In this document: in pieces, positions 28,423-38,505 of the stretch
Numbering within the stretch: the first letter of the stretch is position 1
Layout of the letters: each line of letters starts with the position of its first letter
Origin: an uncultured Alistipes sp.
GTDB taxonomy: Bacteria; Bacteroidota; Bacteroidia; Bacteroidales; Rikenellaceae
Direction: 5' to 3'
NCBI GenBank assembly: GCA_949285535.1
Contig: CASDZP010000012.1
Location: 1-59,655 of the forward strand
Length of the DNA stretch: 59,655 nt
Translations under genes and position numbers: made by a program
Notes under the pieces: model-generated
Database searches by the model: none
What the model saw: only the letters and a program-made list of their open reading frames with translations
Told to the model about the DNA's origin: nothing

Positions 28423-30183
28423 CTAAGCCTCTTTGGGGCGATCCGCAACTGCTTTTCTTACCTTGGCGTCATACTCCTTGAACTGCGGGCTGTCGAACTG
28501 CGAGTAGTTCATCTGACGGATAAGGTTGATGAGCTCCTTGTAGAACACGGAGCAATCCTCGAAATCCTTGTGAGCGAAGTTCTCCGCGCATATATCCATC
28601 AACAGAGCGAACATATAACGCTGACGTTCAAGCGAACAGTTGGCGTCTATCTGGTCGAAAGAGTCCTGCTGAAGGAAGCAGAAGTCGATAAGCTCGGATT
28701 TCCAGTATCGGTCGTGATAATTCACGGGTACACCGTCGTCACCGAGGATGTTAATCTGCTCATACGCCTCTTTACCTCTCTGTACGATTGTTTTGGCGGT
28801 TTTTACCTTCGCAGTCCAACCCTTTTCGAAATTGGCTTCGAGATACTCCTCTATCTCGGGATATTCGAGATATTTCGAATAGCTGTCGAGCGGGTCTATC
28901 GCTGGATAACGCTTACTGTCGGCACGCTGCTGCGAGAGTGCGTAGAAGCACCTTGCCGCTTTCTTGGTAGATTCTGTCACGGGCTCTTTGAGGTTACCGC
29001 CCGCGGGAGATACCGTACCTATAAAGGTTACGGAACCTGTTCCGCCTCCGACGAGATTCACAAGCCCCGCACGAGAGTAGAAGTTCGATATGATAGCCGA
29101 CAAGTCCATCGGGAACGCGTCGGGACCGGGAAGCTCCTCGAGTCGGTTCGACATTTCACGCAAAGCCTGTGCCCAACGTGATGTGGAGTCGGCGAGGATA
29201 AGCACCTTCAAGCCCATCGAACGATAGTACTCCCCTATCGCCATACCTGTATATACCGACGCCTCACGGGCAGCCACGGGCATGTTTGAGGTATTACAGA
29301 TGATTGTGGTTCGCTCAATCAGCTTATGTCCCGTGTGGGGGTCGTCGAGTTCGGGGAATTCAACGAATATCTCCACCACCTCGTTGGCACGTTCACCGCA
29401 GGCGACCACCAGAATGACATCGGCATCAGCCTGACGTGAAATGGCGTGCTGAAGCACTGTCTTACCAGCACCGAACGGACCGGGAATAAAGCCCGTACCA
29501 CCTTCGGCTATCGGGTTGAACGTGTCGATTGCACGCAGACCCGTACTCATGACACGAGAGGGTCTCGGTTTGTCGCGATAGGCGGTGACAGCCTCTTTGA
29601 CGGGCCATTTCTGAATCATCGACACTTCGTGATCGTGACCCTCTTCGTCTGTCAGTACCGCCACCGTGTCGGTTATCTTATATGTGCCCTTGTCAACGAT
29701 ACTTTTAACCTTATATGTTCCTTTAAAAGAGAAAGGAACCATAATTTTGTGTTCTATGAATTTTTCGGGCACGGCACCCAGCCATGACGCCGCCTCGACC
29801 GTGTCGCCGACTTTGGCAATCGGAGTGAACTCCCAGCTGCTGTTATAGTCGAGCGGGTCGTTATAGACACCTCTTTCAAGGAAAAGCGAATCGAGAGAGG
29901 CGAGGTTGTTCTGCAAACCGTCATATATCTTGGACAATATGCCCGGACCGAGCGTCACCTCGAGCATGTGCCCCTCGAACTCCACGGGAGAACCCATTTT
30001 GAGTCCTCGGGTACTCTCGAATACCTGCGCCGAAGCCTTGTCACCGTTCACCTTGATGACCTCTGCCATCAAACGCGAACCGCCGACGGTGATATAACAG
30101 ATTTCGTTTTGTGAAACGGGGCCGTCAACCTTTATCGTCACCAGATTGGATGTGACACCCGTTACCTGACCGGTTGTTTTCAT
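28423..30183 (-). CDS. atpA: V-type ATPase subunit A (catalytic)
   Basis: A 586-aa catalytic subunit. Walker A loop GPFGAGKTVLQ near residue 235, preceded by the ~90-residue insertion characteristic of V/A-type A subunits (PFSFKGTYKVKSIV…). Then VVACGERANEVVE, the Walker B region LKVLILADSTSRWAQALREMS and SPAGGNLKEPVTEST. Hydrolyses (or, in reverse, makes) ATP at the A-B interfaces. Confidence 0.96.
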   Translation of the reverse strand: MKTTGQVTGVTSNLVTIKVDGPVSQNEICYITVGGSRLMAEVIKVNGDKASAQVFESTRGLKMGSPVEFEGHMLEVTLGPGILSKIYDGLQNNLASLDSLFLERGVYNDPLDYNSSWEFTPIAKVGDTVEAASWLGAVPEKFIEHKIMVPFSFKGTYKVKSIVDKGTYKITDTVAVLTDEEGHDHEVSMIQKWPVKEAVTAYRDKPRPSRVMSTGLRAIDTFNPIAEGGTGFIPGPFGAGKTVLQHAISRQADADVILVVACGERANEVVEIFVEFPELDDPHTGHKLIERTTIICNTSNMPVAAREASVYTGMAIGEYYRSMGLKVLILADSTSRWAQALREMSNRLEELPGPDAFPMDLSAIISNFYSRAGLVNLVGGGTGSVTFIGTVSPAGGNLKEPVTESTKKAARCFYALSQQRADSKRYPAIDPLDSYSKYLEYPEIEEYLEANFEKGWTAKVKTAKTIVQRGKEAYEQINILGDDGVPVNYHDRYWKSELIDFCFLQQDSFDQIDANCSLERQRYMFALLMDICAENFAHKDFEDCSVFYKELINLIRQMNYSQFDSPQFKEYDAKVRKAVADRPKEA

Positions 30184-30220
30184 ATATCAGAGACTTTTTA
30201 ATTTCATTTGTTTTGATTCG

Positions 30221-31099
30221 TCAGTCGCGGGCAACAGCCTCTTTCACGACTTCCGACGGAGTGAGCTGTTCTATGAGCTGTTTGAGCATCTTCTCACCCG
30301 TCTCTCTGTCGAGCGACATCCATCTGTTTATTGTGGATATTTTGACAAGATAACCCAACACCGCGTCTATGTCGAAATAGTTGAACAGAGTCAGCTCATC
30401 GACCATGTTCCACTTGAGCATGTCGAGCTTACGCTCCTTTTCGAGCATATTGTCCGATTCGAGTATCGCTATCAGCTCGTCCGCCTTGTCGAACGAACCT
30501 TTCAAACCGAAATCGGCAGAATCGCTCGATGCGAGCATCTGTGTCTGTTCGTCGTCGCCAATCAGCGCCTCGGCTATGTCGCGTCCCTCTCTGCGGGCAT
30601 TGAACGCCGCGACAATATTACGCAGACGTCTCTCGAAAAGAGACCACTTCCTTATGAAAGGGTCAGAGGAAGCCTCGGCGTTTTTATAATATTCGCTCCA
30701 CAGAGTGTGTTCGAGATTTTTTGAGGTATCCATCTCCTCGTCGGCGGCTCGCAAAGGATCGCTGTACGATGCCAACACCCTCTCAATATAAGGAGGCAGG
30801 TCCAACATGTCGTCGGCGACATCTCCACCCTTGAAATAGCGTTCAGCCACCAGCGCAACCTCCTCTTCGTTCATCCATGCCACTGAAAAATAGCGGTGGC
30901 GACCGGCATGAACGGTGAGAATGTTCTCTATGTCACGTCTTGCGAGCAACATCCTCACATGGCGTTTGTCCGACCGACTGACATTGGAGTCAATCTCCTC
31001 AAGCAGGGCGGCTACATCGAGACCTTTACCGTCCGAATCGGGGGCATACTCGACAAGCGATGCGACCAGATAGTTGTAACTTTTTGAAAAGAGTGTCAT
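30221..31099 (-). CDS. DUF2764 family protein, putative V-ATPase stalk subunit
   Basis: A 292-aa, mostly helical, acidic, soluble protein. Starts with MTLFSKSYNYLVASL and matches what I know of the DUF2764 family, which in Bacteroidota sits between V-ATPase subunits E and A. No recognisable subunit C is present in the operon, so this protein may take the place of subunit C at the foot of the central stalk; that is inference from position and size. It follows atpE by 6 bp. Confidence 0.75.
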   Translation of the reverse strand: MTLFSKSYNYLVASLVEYAPDSDGKGLDVAALLEEIDSNVSRSDKRHVRMLLARRDIENILTVHAGRHRYFSVAWMNEEEVALVAERYFKGGDVADDMLDLPPYIERVLASYSDPLRAADEEMDTSKNLEHTLWSEYYKNAEASSDPFIRKWSLFERRLRNIVAAFNARREGRDIAEALIGDDEQTQMLASSDSADFGLKGSFDKADELIAILESDNMLEKERKLDMLKWNMVDELTLFNYFDIDAVLGYLVKISTINRWMSLDRETGEKMLKQLIEQLTPSEVVKEAVARD

Positions 31100-31105
31100 A
31101 GACTC

Positions 31106-31702
31106 TTATTTTTCTTCAAACAAAACTTTTGTCACAGCCGTTTTCAGGTAGCTTTTCAGCAGGCTGTCGAACTCTTTTTCATCGAAAGAGATGTAGTATC
31201 CCTCGCCTTTGGGCTCAACTCTGAAGCCTCTTCCGACACCGTCGGCACCTTTAACCGTAAACTCTCCGGGAAGAGAAGCGGCAGCAGCCTTTATATATCT
31301 TTCCGCCTTCTCCACATTCGCGGGATTAACCGTCACCGTACCACCGTTCGCAAAACCTTTGAGCGCCTCGGTCATGATACCGCGCACGAACGAATCATCG
31401 GCAAAAGCCTTTTTGAGCTCTTCAGACGGAGCTTTGGCAACGATTAGCGAAGAGACTGCGTTACGGGTTGTCGTCACCAGCTGAGAGGCAGCCATTTTGA
31501 GTTCGCTCTCTCCTCTGCGAATCGTCTCCGCAGCTTTGGTTTCGGCATCTTTGGCTGTCTCATCGGCTTTTTTACGTGCCTCTTCGATGATACGGGCAGC
31601 TTCTTTTTTGGCTTCGGCAACAATAGCTTCCGCTTCAGCCTTACCCTTGGAAAGCCCCTCTTGATAGAGCTTTTCGGTCAACTGTTGAATTTTGTTATCC
31701 AT
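31106..31702 (-). CDS. atpE: V-type ATPase subunit E (peripheral stalk)
   Basis: A 198-aa protein with an N-terminal helical half rich in Ala, Glu and Lys (heptad-type coiled coil, about residues 10-80) and a C-terminal alpha/beta domain. This is the usual architecture of subunit E, which links A3B3 to subunit I. First gene of the operon E-DUF2764-A-B-D-I-K. A separate subunit G/H gene is not seen. Confidence 0.88.
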   Translation of the reverse strand: MDNKIQQLTEKLYQEGLSKGKAEAEAIVAEAKKEAARIIEEARKKADETAKDAETKAAETIRRGESELKMAASQLVTTTRNAVSSLIVAKAPSEELKKAFADDSFVRGIMTEALKGFANGGTVTVNPANVEKAERYIKAAAASLPGEFTVKGADGVGRGFRVEPKGEGYYISFDEKEFDSLLKSYLKTAVTKVLFEEK

Positions 31703-31924
31703 ATATATTGTATTTTGTTTCTTTCAAAAATCAAAATCAAGTTCAATCATACTGTTTTTCAACGGAATCGCCTGCGCAAATCCAAATCTACACAAGTAAA
31801 TAACATCACAAAATACAAAATATTTCAATACGTTATTCATTTTGCACAAAAAAAACCGAATTAAACACGATTCGCACAATTTGGATTCAGTTATTAATAG
31901 CGCAAGCGCTTATAGGTTTCCATT

Positions 31925-31979
31925 AAAAACGGCTGTCATGTCGATTTTCTTATGCGAAACCGACATGACAGTCGTTTTT
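31925..31979. terminator. Large hairpin between lpxL-like gene and V-ATPase operon
   Basis: Stem of 19 bp with one G-T pair (AAAAACG.CTGTCATGTCG and its complement) and a 17-nt loop, flanked by A and T runs. It lies downstream of no plus-strand gene; on the minus strand it ends the acyltransferase transcript 42 bp after its stop. The rest of 31703-32020 is AT-rich, presumably with the operon promoter. Confidence 0.7.
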
Positions 31980-32020
31980 ATAAAGGGCACGATATTCCGC
32001 GCCACCCATAATCTATTCTG

Positions 32021-32917
32021 CTACTGAATATAAGGATGTTTTTCGTCAGGATTATGTTTCCAGCGTCTGTGAGACCATATCCAACACTCCGGAGACTCTT
32101 TTATTTGTTCCTCAAGCACATGCGCATAACGACGTGTTATCACATCCTCGCCAACGCTCTCTACACCGTCATACAGAAGAATGAACTTGGCTCTGTAAAA
32201 ACCTCTCTTTTCGGTTCTTCTGATTGCCATGAAGACCACCGACATTCCGAATCTGAGCGCGAGCGTCTCCATTCCCGTGAAGAAAGCCGTCGGCTGGTTG
32301 AGAAAAGTGATAAAGTTTTTTATGCTCGGATATGCGGGTGTCTGGTCGGCAATCAAAGCCACGATAGGCTTATGTCCCTTCTCCACCTCTCGCAGCACCT
32401 CGCGTGCCACCGCTTTCATGGTGACGGGCTTGGTACCGAAACGGCTTCTCATCTTTTTATAGAACATCTCCGCCACGTTGCTCGACAACGGATGATACAC
32501 AGCCTTTACGGGGTTCGGAGTGAACATCTGATAACCGATTGTGTACTCCCACTGACAGAAGTGCGACATTGCCGCAATCATCGGGCGGTCGGCAGAGGCT
32601 TTATCGACAACCTCCTTATTGTCATATACCAAACGTCTCTTGAGCTCTTTCTCACTCATTGCGGACAAAGCTATCGTCTCGACGAATATGTCACCCAGAT
32701 GTCTGTAAAACTTACGTTCTATCTCACGCCGTTCCTTTTCCGATTTTTCGGGGAAAGAGTTCCTTAGGTTTGCCTCAACGACCTTTCTTCTGTACTTGAC
32801 CAGATGAAACAGCACGAATGAGATAAAATCGGAAACGGCATACTGAAAGAGGCGCGGACTCTTACCGAAGAGCCACGCCATCGTCCAAAGTATCCTGAAT
32901 CTGATTTTCTCAATCAT
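32021..32917 (-). CDS. Lauroyl/myristoyl acyltransferase-like protein (LpxL/HtrB family)
   Basis: A 298-aa inner-membrane-associated acyltransferase with an N-terminal hydrophobic helix and the active-site H-x4-E motif in MSHFCQWEYT, followed by blocks typical of the family (PVKAVYHPLSSNVAEMFY, LIADQTPAYPS). It probably adds a secondary acyl chain to lipid A. The downstream position of an inositol-monophosphatase-like gene (12 bp upstream in the transcript) indicates co-transcription but no clear functional link. Confidence 0.85.
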   Translation of the reverse strand: MIEKIRFRILWTMAWLFGKSPRLFQYAVSDFISFVLFHLVKYRRKVVEANLRNSFPEKSEKERREIERKFYRHLGDIFVETIALSAMSEKELKRRLVYDNKEVVDKASADRPMIAAMSHFCQWEYTIGYQMFTPNPVKAVYHPLSSNVAEMFYKKMRSRFGTKPVTMKAVAREVLREVEKGHKPIVALIADQTPAYPSIKNFITFLNQPTAFFTGMETLALRFGMSVVFMAIRRTEKRGFYRAKFILLYDGVESVGEDVITRRYAHVLEEQIKESPECWIWSHRRWKHNPDEKHPYIQ

Positions 32918-32928
32918 CTGCGGTCATT

Positions 32929-33783
32929 TTATCCTACGGGATAGACCTCGTCACTTTCGAGAGTCGCGCTTATCGCCTCAAGATATCTGTCGTATATTTT
33001 GGCGTTGCAAGCCACGATTTCGCCGCCTGTGAGGTAGTCGTTTCCACCGCGATAGTCGGTCACAATTCCGCCCGCCGCCTTCACGATGAGCGAACCAGCC
33101 GCCACATCCCACGGAGCGAGGTTGAACTGCGAATAGCCGTCGAATCGTCCGCAAGCGAGATATGCGAGGTTAGCCGCAGCAGAACCTATTCGGCGACCGC
33201 CGTGAGTATATTTGAGGAAATAATCCTGCTGAAGGCTGAACTCCGCCATTCTGTCGAGGCTGTCATAAGAGAAACCCGTTGCTATGAGCGAATCGTCGAG
33301 CTTGTCTATGTTCGAAACGCTGATTTTCTTTCCGTTCATATAGGCGCACGAACCCTTCCACGCATAGAAGCACTCTTTTCTGGTTATCTCGTAGATAACG
33401 CCCACGACAACCTCTCCTTTATTTGCCAGCGCGATGCTCACGCAATAGGGAGGCAGCTGTCTCATATAGTTTGTTGTTCCGTCAAGCGGATCGACAATCC
33501 AGGTGTATTCCTCTTTTTTGATTGTCTTGCGGGCTTTTTCGGCGCCGCCTTTCGCGTCGGTCTCCTCTTCCGCCACGAACACGGCATCGGGGAGAATCTC
33601 TTTCAGACGCTCGACAATCATTTTTTCAGCCTTTTCGTCCACAGAGACCGTTATGTTGTTTCGTCCTTTGAACTCGACATCGTTCCACGAAACATTTTCG
33701 CTCTCTTTTTCTATAAATTCTGCCGCTTTGGCAGCTATCTCTCTGACTTGCGAGCATATCTGCTCAAAATCCGTTTTTGCCAT
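32929..33783 (-). CDS. suhB: Inositol monophosphatase family protein
   Basis: A 284-aa Mg2+/Li+-sensitive phosphatase. Motifs: VAEEET (metal Glu), WIVDPLDGTTNY (metal Asp pair and substrate site) and LAPWDVAAGSLIV (third metal Asp). Likely substrates are myo-inositol 1-phosphate or related sugar phosphates; the symbol is a family label only. Promoter box TATATTTG at 33858-33865. Confidence 0.88.
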   Translation of the reverse strand: MAKTDFEQICSQVREIAAKAAEFIEKESENVSWNDVEFKGRNNITVSVDEKAEKMIVERLKEILPDAVFVAEEETDAKGGAEKARKTIKKEEYTWIVDPLDGTTNYMRQLPPYCVSIALANKGEVVVGVIYEITRKECFYAWKGSCAYMNGKKISVSNIDKLDDSLIATGFSYDSLDRMAEFSLQQDYFLKYTHGGRRIGSAAANLAYLACGRFDGYSQFNLAPWDVAAGSLIVKAAGGIVTDYRGGNDYLTGGEIVACNAKIYDRYLEAISATLESDEVYPVG

Positions 33784-33857
33784 TTTATCGTCTTTGTCTT
33801 TGGTTTAACGATTAAAAAGGTTCCGTCCAACGGTCCCGTTGGCACAGAATATCCATA

Positions 33858-33865
33858 CAAATATA
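33858..33865 (-). promoter_or_regulatory. -7 promoter element for suhB-like/acyltransferase operon
   Basis: TATATTTG on the minus strand, about 75 bp upstream of the ATG at 33783. Confidence 0.5.
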
Positions 33866-33919
33866 AAATTTTTTCGGATGCGAAAAAAATATAACACAGT
33901 CGGAATTTGTCCGCGACCA

Positions 33920-34771
33920 CTATTTCCGTCCGCCCGCGAAGCGATAAAGCATCTCTATTTCATCCGCCCATTTGGTCTCGTCGGGAGTTTCGAGACAGAG
34001 AGGCATTCCGTCGAAACGGGGGTCTTTGGCGACATATTCGAAGACGGCTGTTTTCAATGTTCCCTCACCGATGTTATGATGTCTGTCCACACGGCTACCC
34101 ATGTTTTTCATCGAGTCGTTCAGGTGCATACCTTTCAGATACTTGAATCCGATTATTTCATCGAACTGCCTGAACGTCTGGTCGCACGCCTCCAATGTCG
34201 AGAGGTCATACCCTGCCGAGAAGGCGTGACATGTATCTATGCAGACACCCACTCTCGACTTATCATCGACATTGTCTATTATGAAGCGCAGGTGTTCAAA
34301 CATGTAACCGAGATTAGAGCCCTGTCCGGCGGTATTCTCTATCACGGCGGTAACGCCCTCCGTTTTTGAGAGAGCGATATTTATCGACTCCGCGATTCTG
34401 AGGAGACACTCTTTTTCGTCGATTTTATTAAGGCTGCTTCCGGGATGAAAATTCAGTCTGTCGATACCGAGTTGCTGACATCTGCTCATCTCGTCGATAA
34501 AAGCGGCTCTCGACTTTTCGAGTCCCTCCTTTTCGGGGTGACCGAGATTTATCAGATAGCTGTCGTGCGGCAATATCTGACCGTTACCGAATCCGTTATC
34601 GGCACAGTTTTTCTTGAACGCCTCTATCGTTTTTTCACTCAGTGGTGGAGCTATCCACTGTCGCTGGTTTTTGGTAAAGAGCGCGAAAGCCCTCGCACCT
34701 ATTCTGGCAGCGTTTAGCGGAGCGTTTTCGACACCGCCCGACGCCGATACATGAGCACCGAAAAATTTCAT
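33920..34771 (-). CDS. nfo: Deoxyribonuclease IV (AP endonuclease)
   Basis: A 283-aa TIM-barrel Zn enzyme cutting 5' of abasic sites in base excision repair. Motifs: [12 protein letters not shown] at the start, HPGSSL (His ligand), IENTAGQG (Glu), [13 protein letters not shown] (Asp and His), [16 protein letters not shown] and LCLETP (Glu), together the set of metal ligands of the EndoIV family. Located next to the DGR reverse transcriptase but with its own promoter (34793-34800). Confidence 0.95.
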   Translation of the reverse strand: MKFFGAHVSASGGVENAPLNAARIGARAFALFTKNQRQWIAPPLSEKTIEAFKKNCADNGFGNGQILPHDSYLINLGHPEKEGLEKSRAAFIDEMSRCQQLGIDRLNFHPGSSLNKIDEKECLLRIAESINIALSKTEGVTAVIENTAGQGSNLGYMFEHLRFIIDNVDDKSRVGVCIDTCHAFSAGYDLSTLEACDQTFRQFDEIIGFKYLKGMHLNDSMKNMGSRVDRHHNIGEGTLKTAVFEYVAKDPRFDGMPLCLETPDETKWADEIEMLYRFAGGRK

Positions 34772-34792
34772 GATACTGTTTTATTGGTTTTT

Positions 34793-34800
34793 CAAATATA
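34793..34800 (-). promoter_or_regulatory. -7 promoter element for nfo
   Basis: TATATTTG on the minus strand, 21 bp before the nfo ATG and just past the reverse transcriptase stop, so nfo is transcribed separately from the DGR. Confidence 0.6.
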
Positions 34801-34816
34801 CGTATTTATCGTCTAA

Positions 34817-36166
34817 TTAAGAAATGTTATTTTCCGATTCCGCGCACGGCTTTGGAGAATTGAGCGCCACCACCTCTTTTATCAGTTCGTCTGTCCATTT
34901 TTTAACATACTTTTTCTTCAACACGCTTTTCTGACAAAATCGCGTCAGATAGACATACTTGAAGAAACTTCCTCGCGCGAGAGTTGCCTCTCTTAGCTTG
35001 AATGCCTTATGATGCGCCGTATATCCCGTGTAAGAGTTTATTTTGGCGATTATCCCCATAGCCTCCCGATACGAAAGTTCCTTTTCGCAAGCCTTGTCAA
35101 GTTCATCCACCGTTTTTCTGAAATTCACCTTGGTGCGTTTTGTCACCAACATAGTAAAAGGTTTCACTCTTGCACCGAGGAAATCGACACCCCGCCGATA
35201 GTGTTGCAGATATATTTTATGAGGATGCAGACGTTGACGGAACTCCGACCACAGACGCTCCTGCACCACTGGTATTATTGACGCAAGGAAACGCTTGTCT
35301 TCATGCACGACAAAGAAGTCGTCCACATACCTGCCGTAATACCTGAGCTTCATTTCACGCTTCATGAAGTGGTCGAAATCGTTGAGATAAATGTTACTGA
35401 ATAGCTGTGAAGTAAGGTTTCCGATAGGGAGGCCGCACCCTTTGGGCGAGAAGAAAAGACTTTTGGACTTTGGCAACCCCACTCTTTCGGAGGGCTTGCT
35501 TTTAAAGACGAAATTCCGCGTACAGTCGCTGTCTATGACAATTTCAATCAGATACCACAGCAGTTCGAAATCGACAATCTCGTCGAATTTGACATTACCG
35601 CCGTTCCGTTCCTCTTTCAGATGTTCATATTTGTCCGCCATACTGAAAAAGAGCTCATCGTTTTCGTTGACGTTCCGATGCCTCATTCTGTCGAGGATTT
35701 TCTTCGTTTTTACCTTTAGCACCTGTTTGTCTATGCTCATGAAATATCCTTTCAGGTCGAGTTTGAGAATATGGCACTCTTTTTTATAGTTCATCGAACA
35801 GCTTCTGACATATTTCTGCAAACGCTCTATTCCGTAGAGTGTGCCCTTCCCTTTTCGGCACGAATAGCTGTCGTCGATGAACGCTCTTTCACACATTGCT
35901 ATCATATACCCGAACACAAGATGATGAATCACCCTGTCTCTGAAATCCGCGGCGAAGACCTCCCTTTTCACGGGCTTTTTCACTACGAAACAGATACTCT
36001 TTCCGGGGAAATATTTTCTGTTAACGATTTTCTCATGCAGCTCGACAATATTCCGCTCCATGTTTATTTCAAACCTGAGCTGATTTACGGTTCCTCTTTT
36101 GTTTTTTCTGGCCTCATAATATGCACCGAACAAATCTTCCATCAGCTCTTTTTCCGTCAGTTTCAT
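34817..36166 (-). CDS. DGR-type reverse transcriptase
   Basis: A 449-aa reverse transcriptase starting at the ATG 36166 (a GTG at 36187 is an alternative). Motifs: LKLDLKGYFMSID (first catalytic Asp), GLPIGNLTSQLFSN (the GNLTSQ form is characteristic of diversity-generating retroelement RTs; retrons and group II introns usually have QGxxxSP) and YYGRYVDDF (YVDD, ~residues 280-283). A thumb/C-terminal region follows; no endonuclease or maturase domain. In DGRs the enzyme, with Avd, copies template RNA into cDNA with mistakes opposite adenines. Its start lies about 200 bp downstream, on the minus strand, of cassette A, the demonstrated template. Confidence 0.95.
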   Translation of the reverse strand: MKLTEKELMEDLFGAYYEARKNKRGTVNQLRFEINMERNIVELHEKIVNRKYFPGKSICFVVKKPVKREVFAADFRDRVIHHLVFGYMIAMCERAFIDDSYSCRKGKGTLYGIERLQKYVRSCSMNYKKECHILKLDLKGYFMSIDKQVLKVKTKKILDRMRHRNVNENDELFFSMADKYEHLKEERNGGNVKFDEIVDFELLWYLIEIVIDSDCTRNFVFKSKPSERVGLPKSKSLFFSPKGCGLPIGNLTSQLFSNIYLNDFDHFMKREMKLRYYGRYVDDFFVVHEDKRFLASIIPVVQERLWSEFRQRLHPHKIYLQHYRRGVDFLGARVKPFTMLVTKRTKVNFRKTVDELDKACEKELSYREAMGIIAKINSYTGYTAHHKAFKLREATLARGSFFKYVYLTRFCQKSVLKKKYVKKWTDELIKEVVALNSPKPCAESENNIS

Positions 36167-36369
36167 CTCTTCATCTAAAAAGGACACGACATAAAAGCGG
36201 CGCCACGGTTTTTGACAATTGTGTCGCCATTCTTTCGACTAAGACAAAAGCCCCAGTAGTCTGCTGAACTTGCAAGACACCCTCAGGAAGTTATTCCTGT
36301 CAAAGACTTACCGCCTGACCCCCGCCATTCTCCCTGTATATTATGTTTCATTCACAGGAGTGCAAATTC

Positions 36370-36560
36370 TCTTCGGACACAGCGCACGCTCAATCCGTTC
36401 GACTTATAATTATAGCTTGACGGATTGACGCCACTGCTGTTAAAGTTTATATAGTATCCCTTCTCACCGTCGTACTGTGTGGACGCCCAACAGTTTCCGT
36501 TCACGCCCTGATTGTTCAGCACACCACTGGAGTAATGGCGGTTTCCGACAGCGGGAAACT
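36370..36560 (-). repeat. Cassette A: active DGR template repeat (TR)
   Basis: Aligns without gaps to the VR of the target gene (42284-42474): 183 of 191 bases identical. All 8 differences are at adenines of the coding (minus) strand of A. In peptide terms A reads GNRHYSSG, LNNQG, VNGNCW, YYINFNSSG at the sites where the target has GYRHYSSG, LYSQG, VNGNCW, YYIHFNSSG. It lies directly upstream of the RT gene, the usual TR position. Confidence 0.95.
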
Positions 36561-36805
36561 TTTTAGCAGACGTTTACATTTGGCGGCACAAGGGTGAAAT
36601 ACCGTTGCGCCGATATATTTCCGCATTGACAAAAAACGGTGCGACAGCCTCCGTCAATTGCGTCGCCATTCTTTGAACTAAGACAAAAGCCCCAGTAGCC
36701 TGCTGAACTTGCAAGACACTCTCAGGAAGTTGTTCCCATCAAAGACTTACCGCCTGACCCCCGCCATTCTCCCTGCACATTTTTCATTCACGGGAGTGCA
36801 AATTC

Positions 36806-36996
36806 TCTTCGGACACAGCGCACGCTCAATCCGTTCGACTTATAATTATAGTTTGACGGATTGACGCTGCTGCTGTTAACGTTCAAAAAGTATCCCTTCT
36901 CTCCGTCGTACTGTGTGGACGCCCAATAGTCGCCGTGCATACCCTGTCTGCCCAGCACGCCATTGGTGTAGTTGCGGTAACCGACAGCGGGAAACT
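36806..36996 (-). repeat. Cassette B: VR-like, diversified
   Basis: Reads GYRNYTNG, LGRQG, MHGDYW, YFLNVNSS, so most template Asn positions are substituted. It differs from A at 25 sites, and at 20 of them A or B has a coding-strand adenine. Looks like the product of mutagenic homing or a relic of a diversified target. Flanking long spacers match those of A and C. Confidence 0.85.
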
Positions 36997-37244
36997 TTTT
37001 AGCAGACGTTTACATTTGGCGGCACAAGAGCTAAATACCGTTGCACCGATATATTTCCGCATTGAAAAAAAACGGTGCGACAGCCTCCGTCAATTGCGTC
37101 GCCATTCTTTAGACTAAGACAAAAGCCCCAGTAGTCTGCTGAATTTGCGAGACACTCTCAGGAAGTTGTCACCGTAAACGGCTTACCGCCTGACCCCCGC
37201 CATTCTCCACGCGCATTCCGTTTCATGCGCGGGAGTGCAAATTC

Positions 37245-37435
37245 TCTTCGGACACAGCGCACGCTCAAGCCGTACGACTTATAATTATAGTTTGACGGAT
37301 TGACACCGCTGCTATTAAAGTTCATAAAGTATCCCTTCTCTCCGTCGTACTGCGTGGAAGCCCAACAGTTTCCGTTCACGCCCTGGTTGCCCAGCCCGCC
37401 ACTGGAGTAGTTGCGGTTACCGACAGCGGGAAACT
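37245..37435 (-). repeat. Cassette C: mostly template-like
   Basis: Reads GNRNYSSG, LGNQG, VNGNCW, YFMNFNSSG. An ATG four codons before the unit gives a 96-codon open frame, the only cassette with this, created by one base change in the spacer; I do not take it as a gene. Confidence 0.8.
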
Positions 37436-37682
37436 CTTTAGCAGACATTTACATTTGGCGGCACAAGGGCGGGATACCGTTGCACCGATATATTTTCCGC
37501 ATCGACAAAAAAACGGTGCGACAGCCTCCGTCAATCGCGTTGTCATTCTTTCGACTAAGACACGAGTGTCTCAGTATCCTGCTGAATTTGCAAGACACCC
37601 TCAGGAAGTTGTCCTATCAAAGGCTTACCGCCTGACCCTCGCCATACCCCGACCTTGCATTTATCGACCGAGCCGCAAATTC

Positions 37683-37876
37683 TCTTCGGACACAGCGCAC
37701 GCTACGACCGCTCGCCTTATTATTAGCGTAGTCTGACGGGTTAACGACACTGCTATTAAAGACCATATTGTATCCGCTCGTCTCGTCGTACTGCGATGAA
37801 GACCAATACATTCCGTTCGTTCCCTGATTGTTCAGCACGCCATTGGAGTAGTTACGGTTTCCGACAGCGGGAAACT
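37683..37876 (-). repeat. Cassette D: Asn-rich, one extra codon
   Basis: Reads GNRNYSNG, LNNQG, TNGMYW, YNMVFNSSV and then a segment one codon longer than the others (194 bp). It marks the border between long and short spacers. Confidence 0.8.
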
Positions 37877-38000
37877 CTTTAGCAGAAGTTTACATCTGAC
37901 CGCGCGAGAAAACGCAAACTGCCTGCACCGATGTTTCAGACAGCTGATTCGGTTTTCGCAAACGAAAGAATATTCAGCCAAAAGTCGGGGGCGCAAATTC

Positions 38001-38191
38001 TCTTCGGACACAGCGCACGCTAAAGCCGTTTGCCTTATAGTTGTTGTTCGACGGGTTAACGTTGCTGCTATTAAAGTTCATGTTGTAACCCTTCTCCTCC
38101 TCGGACTGTGTCGATGACCAACAGTTTCCGTACACGCCCTGATTGTATAGCACGCCATTGGAGTTGCCGCGGTTACCGACAGCGGGAAACT
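38001..38191 (-). repeat. Cassette E: VR-like
   Basis: Reads GNRGNSNG, LYNQG, VYGNCW, YNMNFNSSN; Tyr replaces Asn at two usual template positions. Confidence 0.8.
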
Positions 38192-38314
38192 TTTTAGCAG
38201 GAGCTTACAATAGTCAAACCGAGGGCGGAGAGTCTGTTCGCACCGATTGTTTTCACGCAAATAACCTTCCATACAGACAAAACGCGACACGATTCAAAAG
38301 TCGGGCGCAAATTC

Positions 38315-38505
38315 TCTTCGGACACAGCGCACGCTCAATCCGTTTGACTTATTAGCGTTGTTTGACGGGTTAATGCCGCTGCTATTGAAGTTCATATAGT
38401 ATCCCTTTGCCTCCTCGTACTGGGTGGACGACCAATAGTTTCCGTTCACACCCTGGTTGTTCAGCACGCCACTGGAGCTGTTACGGTTACCGACAGCGGG
38501 AAACT
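38315..38505 (-). repeat. Cassette F: Asn-rich, template-like
   Basis: Reads GNRNSSSG, LNNQG, VNGNYW, YYMNFNSSG, with NPSNNANKSN towards the end. Asn (AAC/AAT) is kept at essentially every variable site, as expected for an unused template. Confidence 0.8.

Noticed and set aside
34817..36166. Retron or group II intron reverse transcriptase
   Set aside because: The GNLTSQ motif, the adjacent Avd and a proven adenine-mutated template/variable pair identify a DGR; no msr/msd-like or intron domain V structure was seen.
37158..37448. Small open frames inside the cassettes as genes
   Set aside because: They begin at chance ATGs in or just before a unit; most units have an in-frame TAA four codons upstream and the frames differ between copies.
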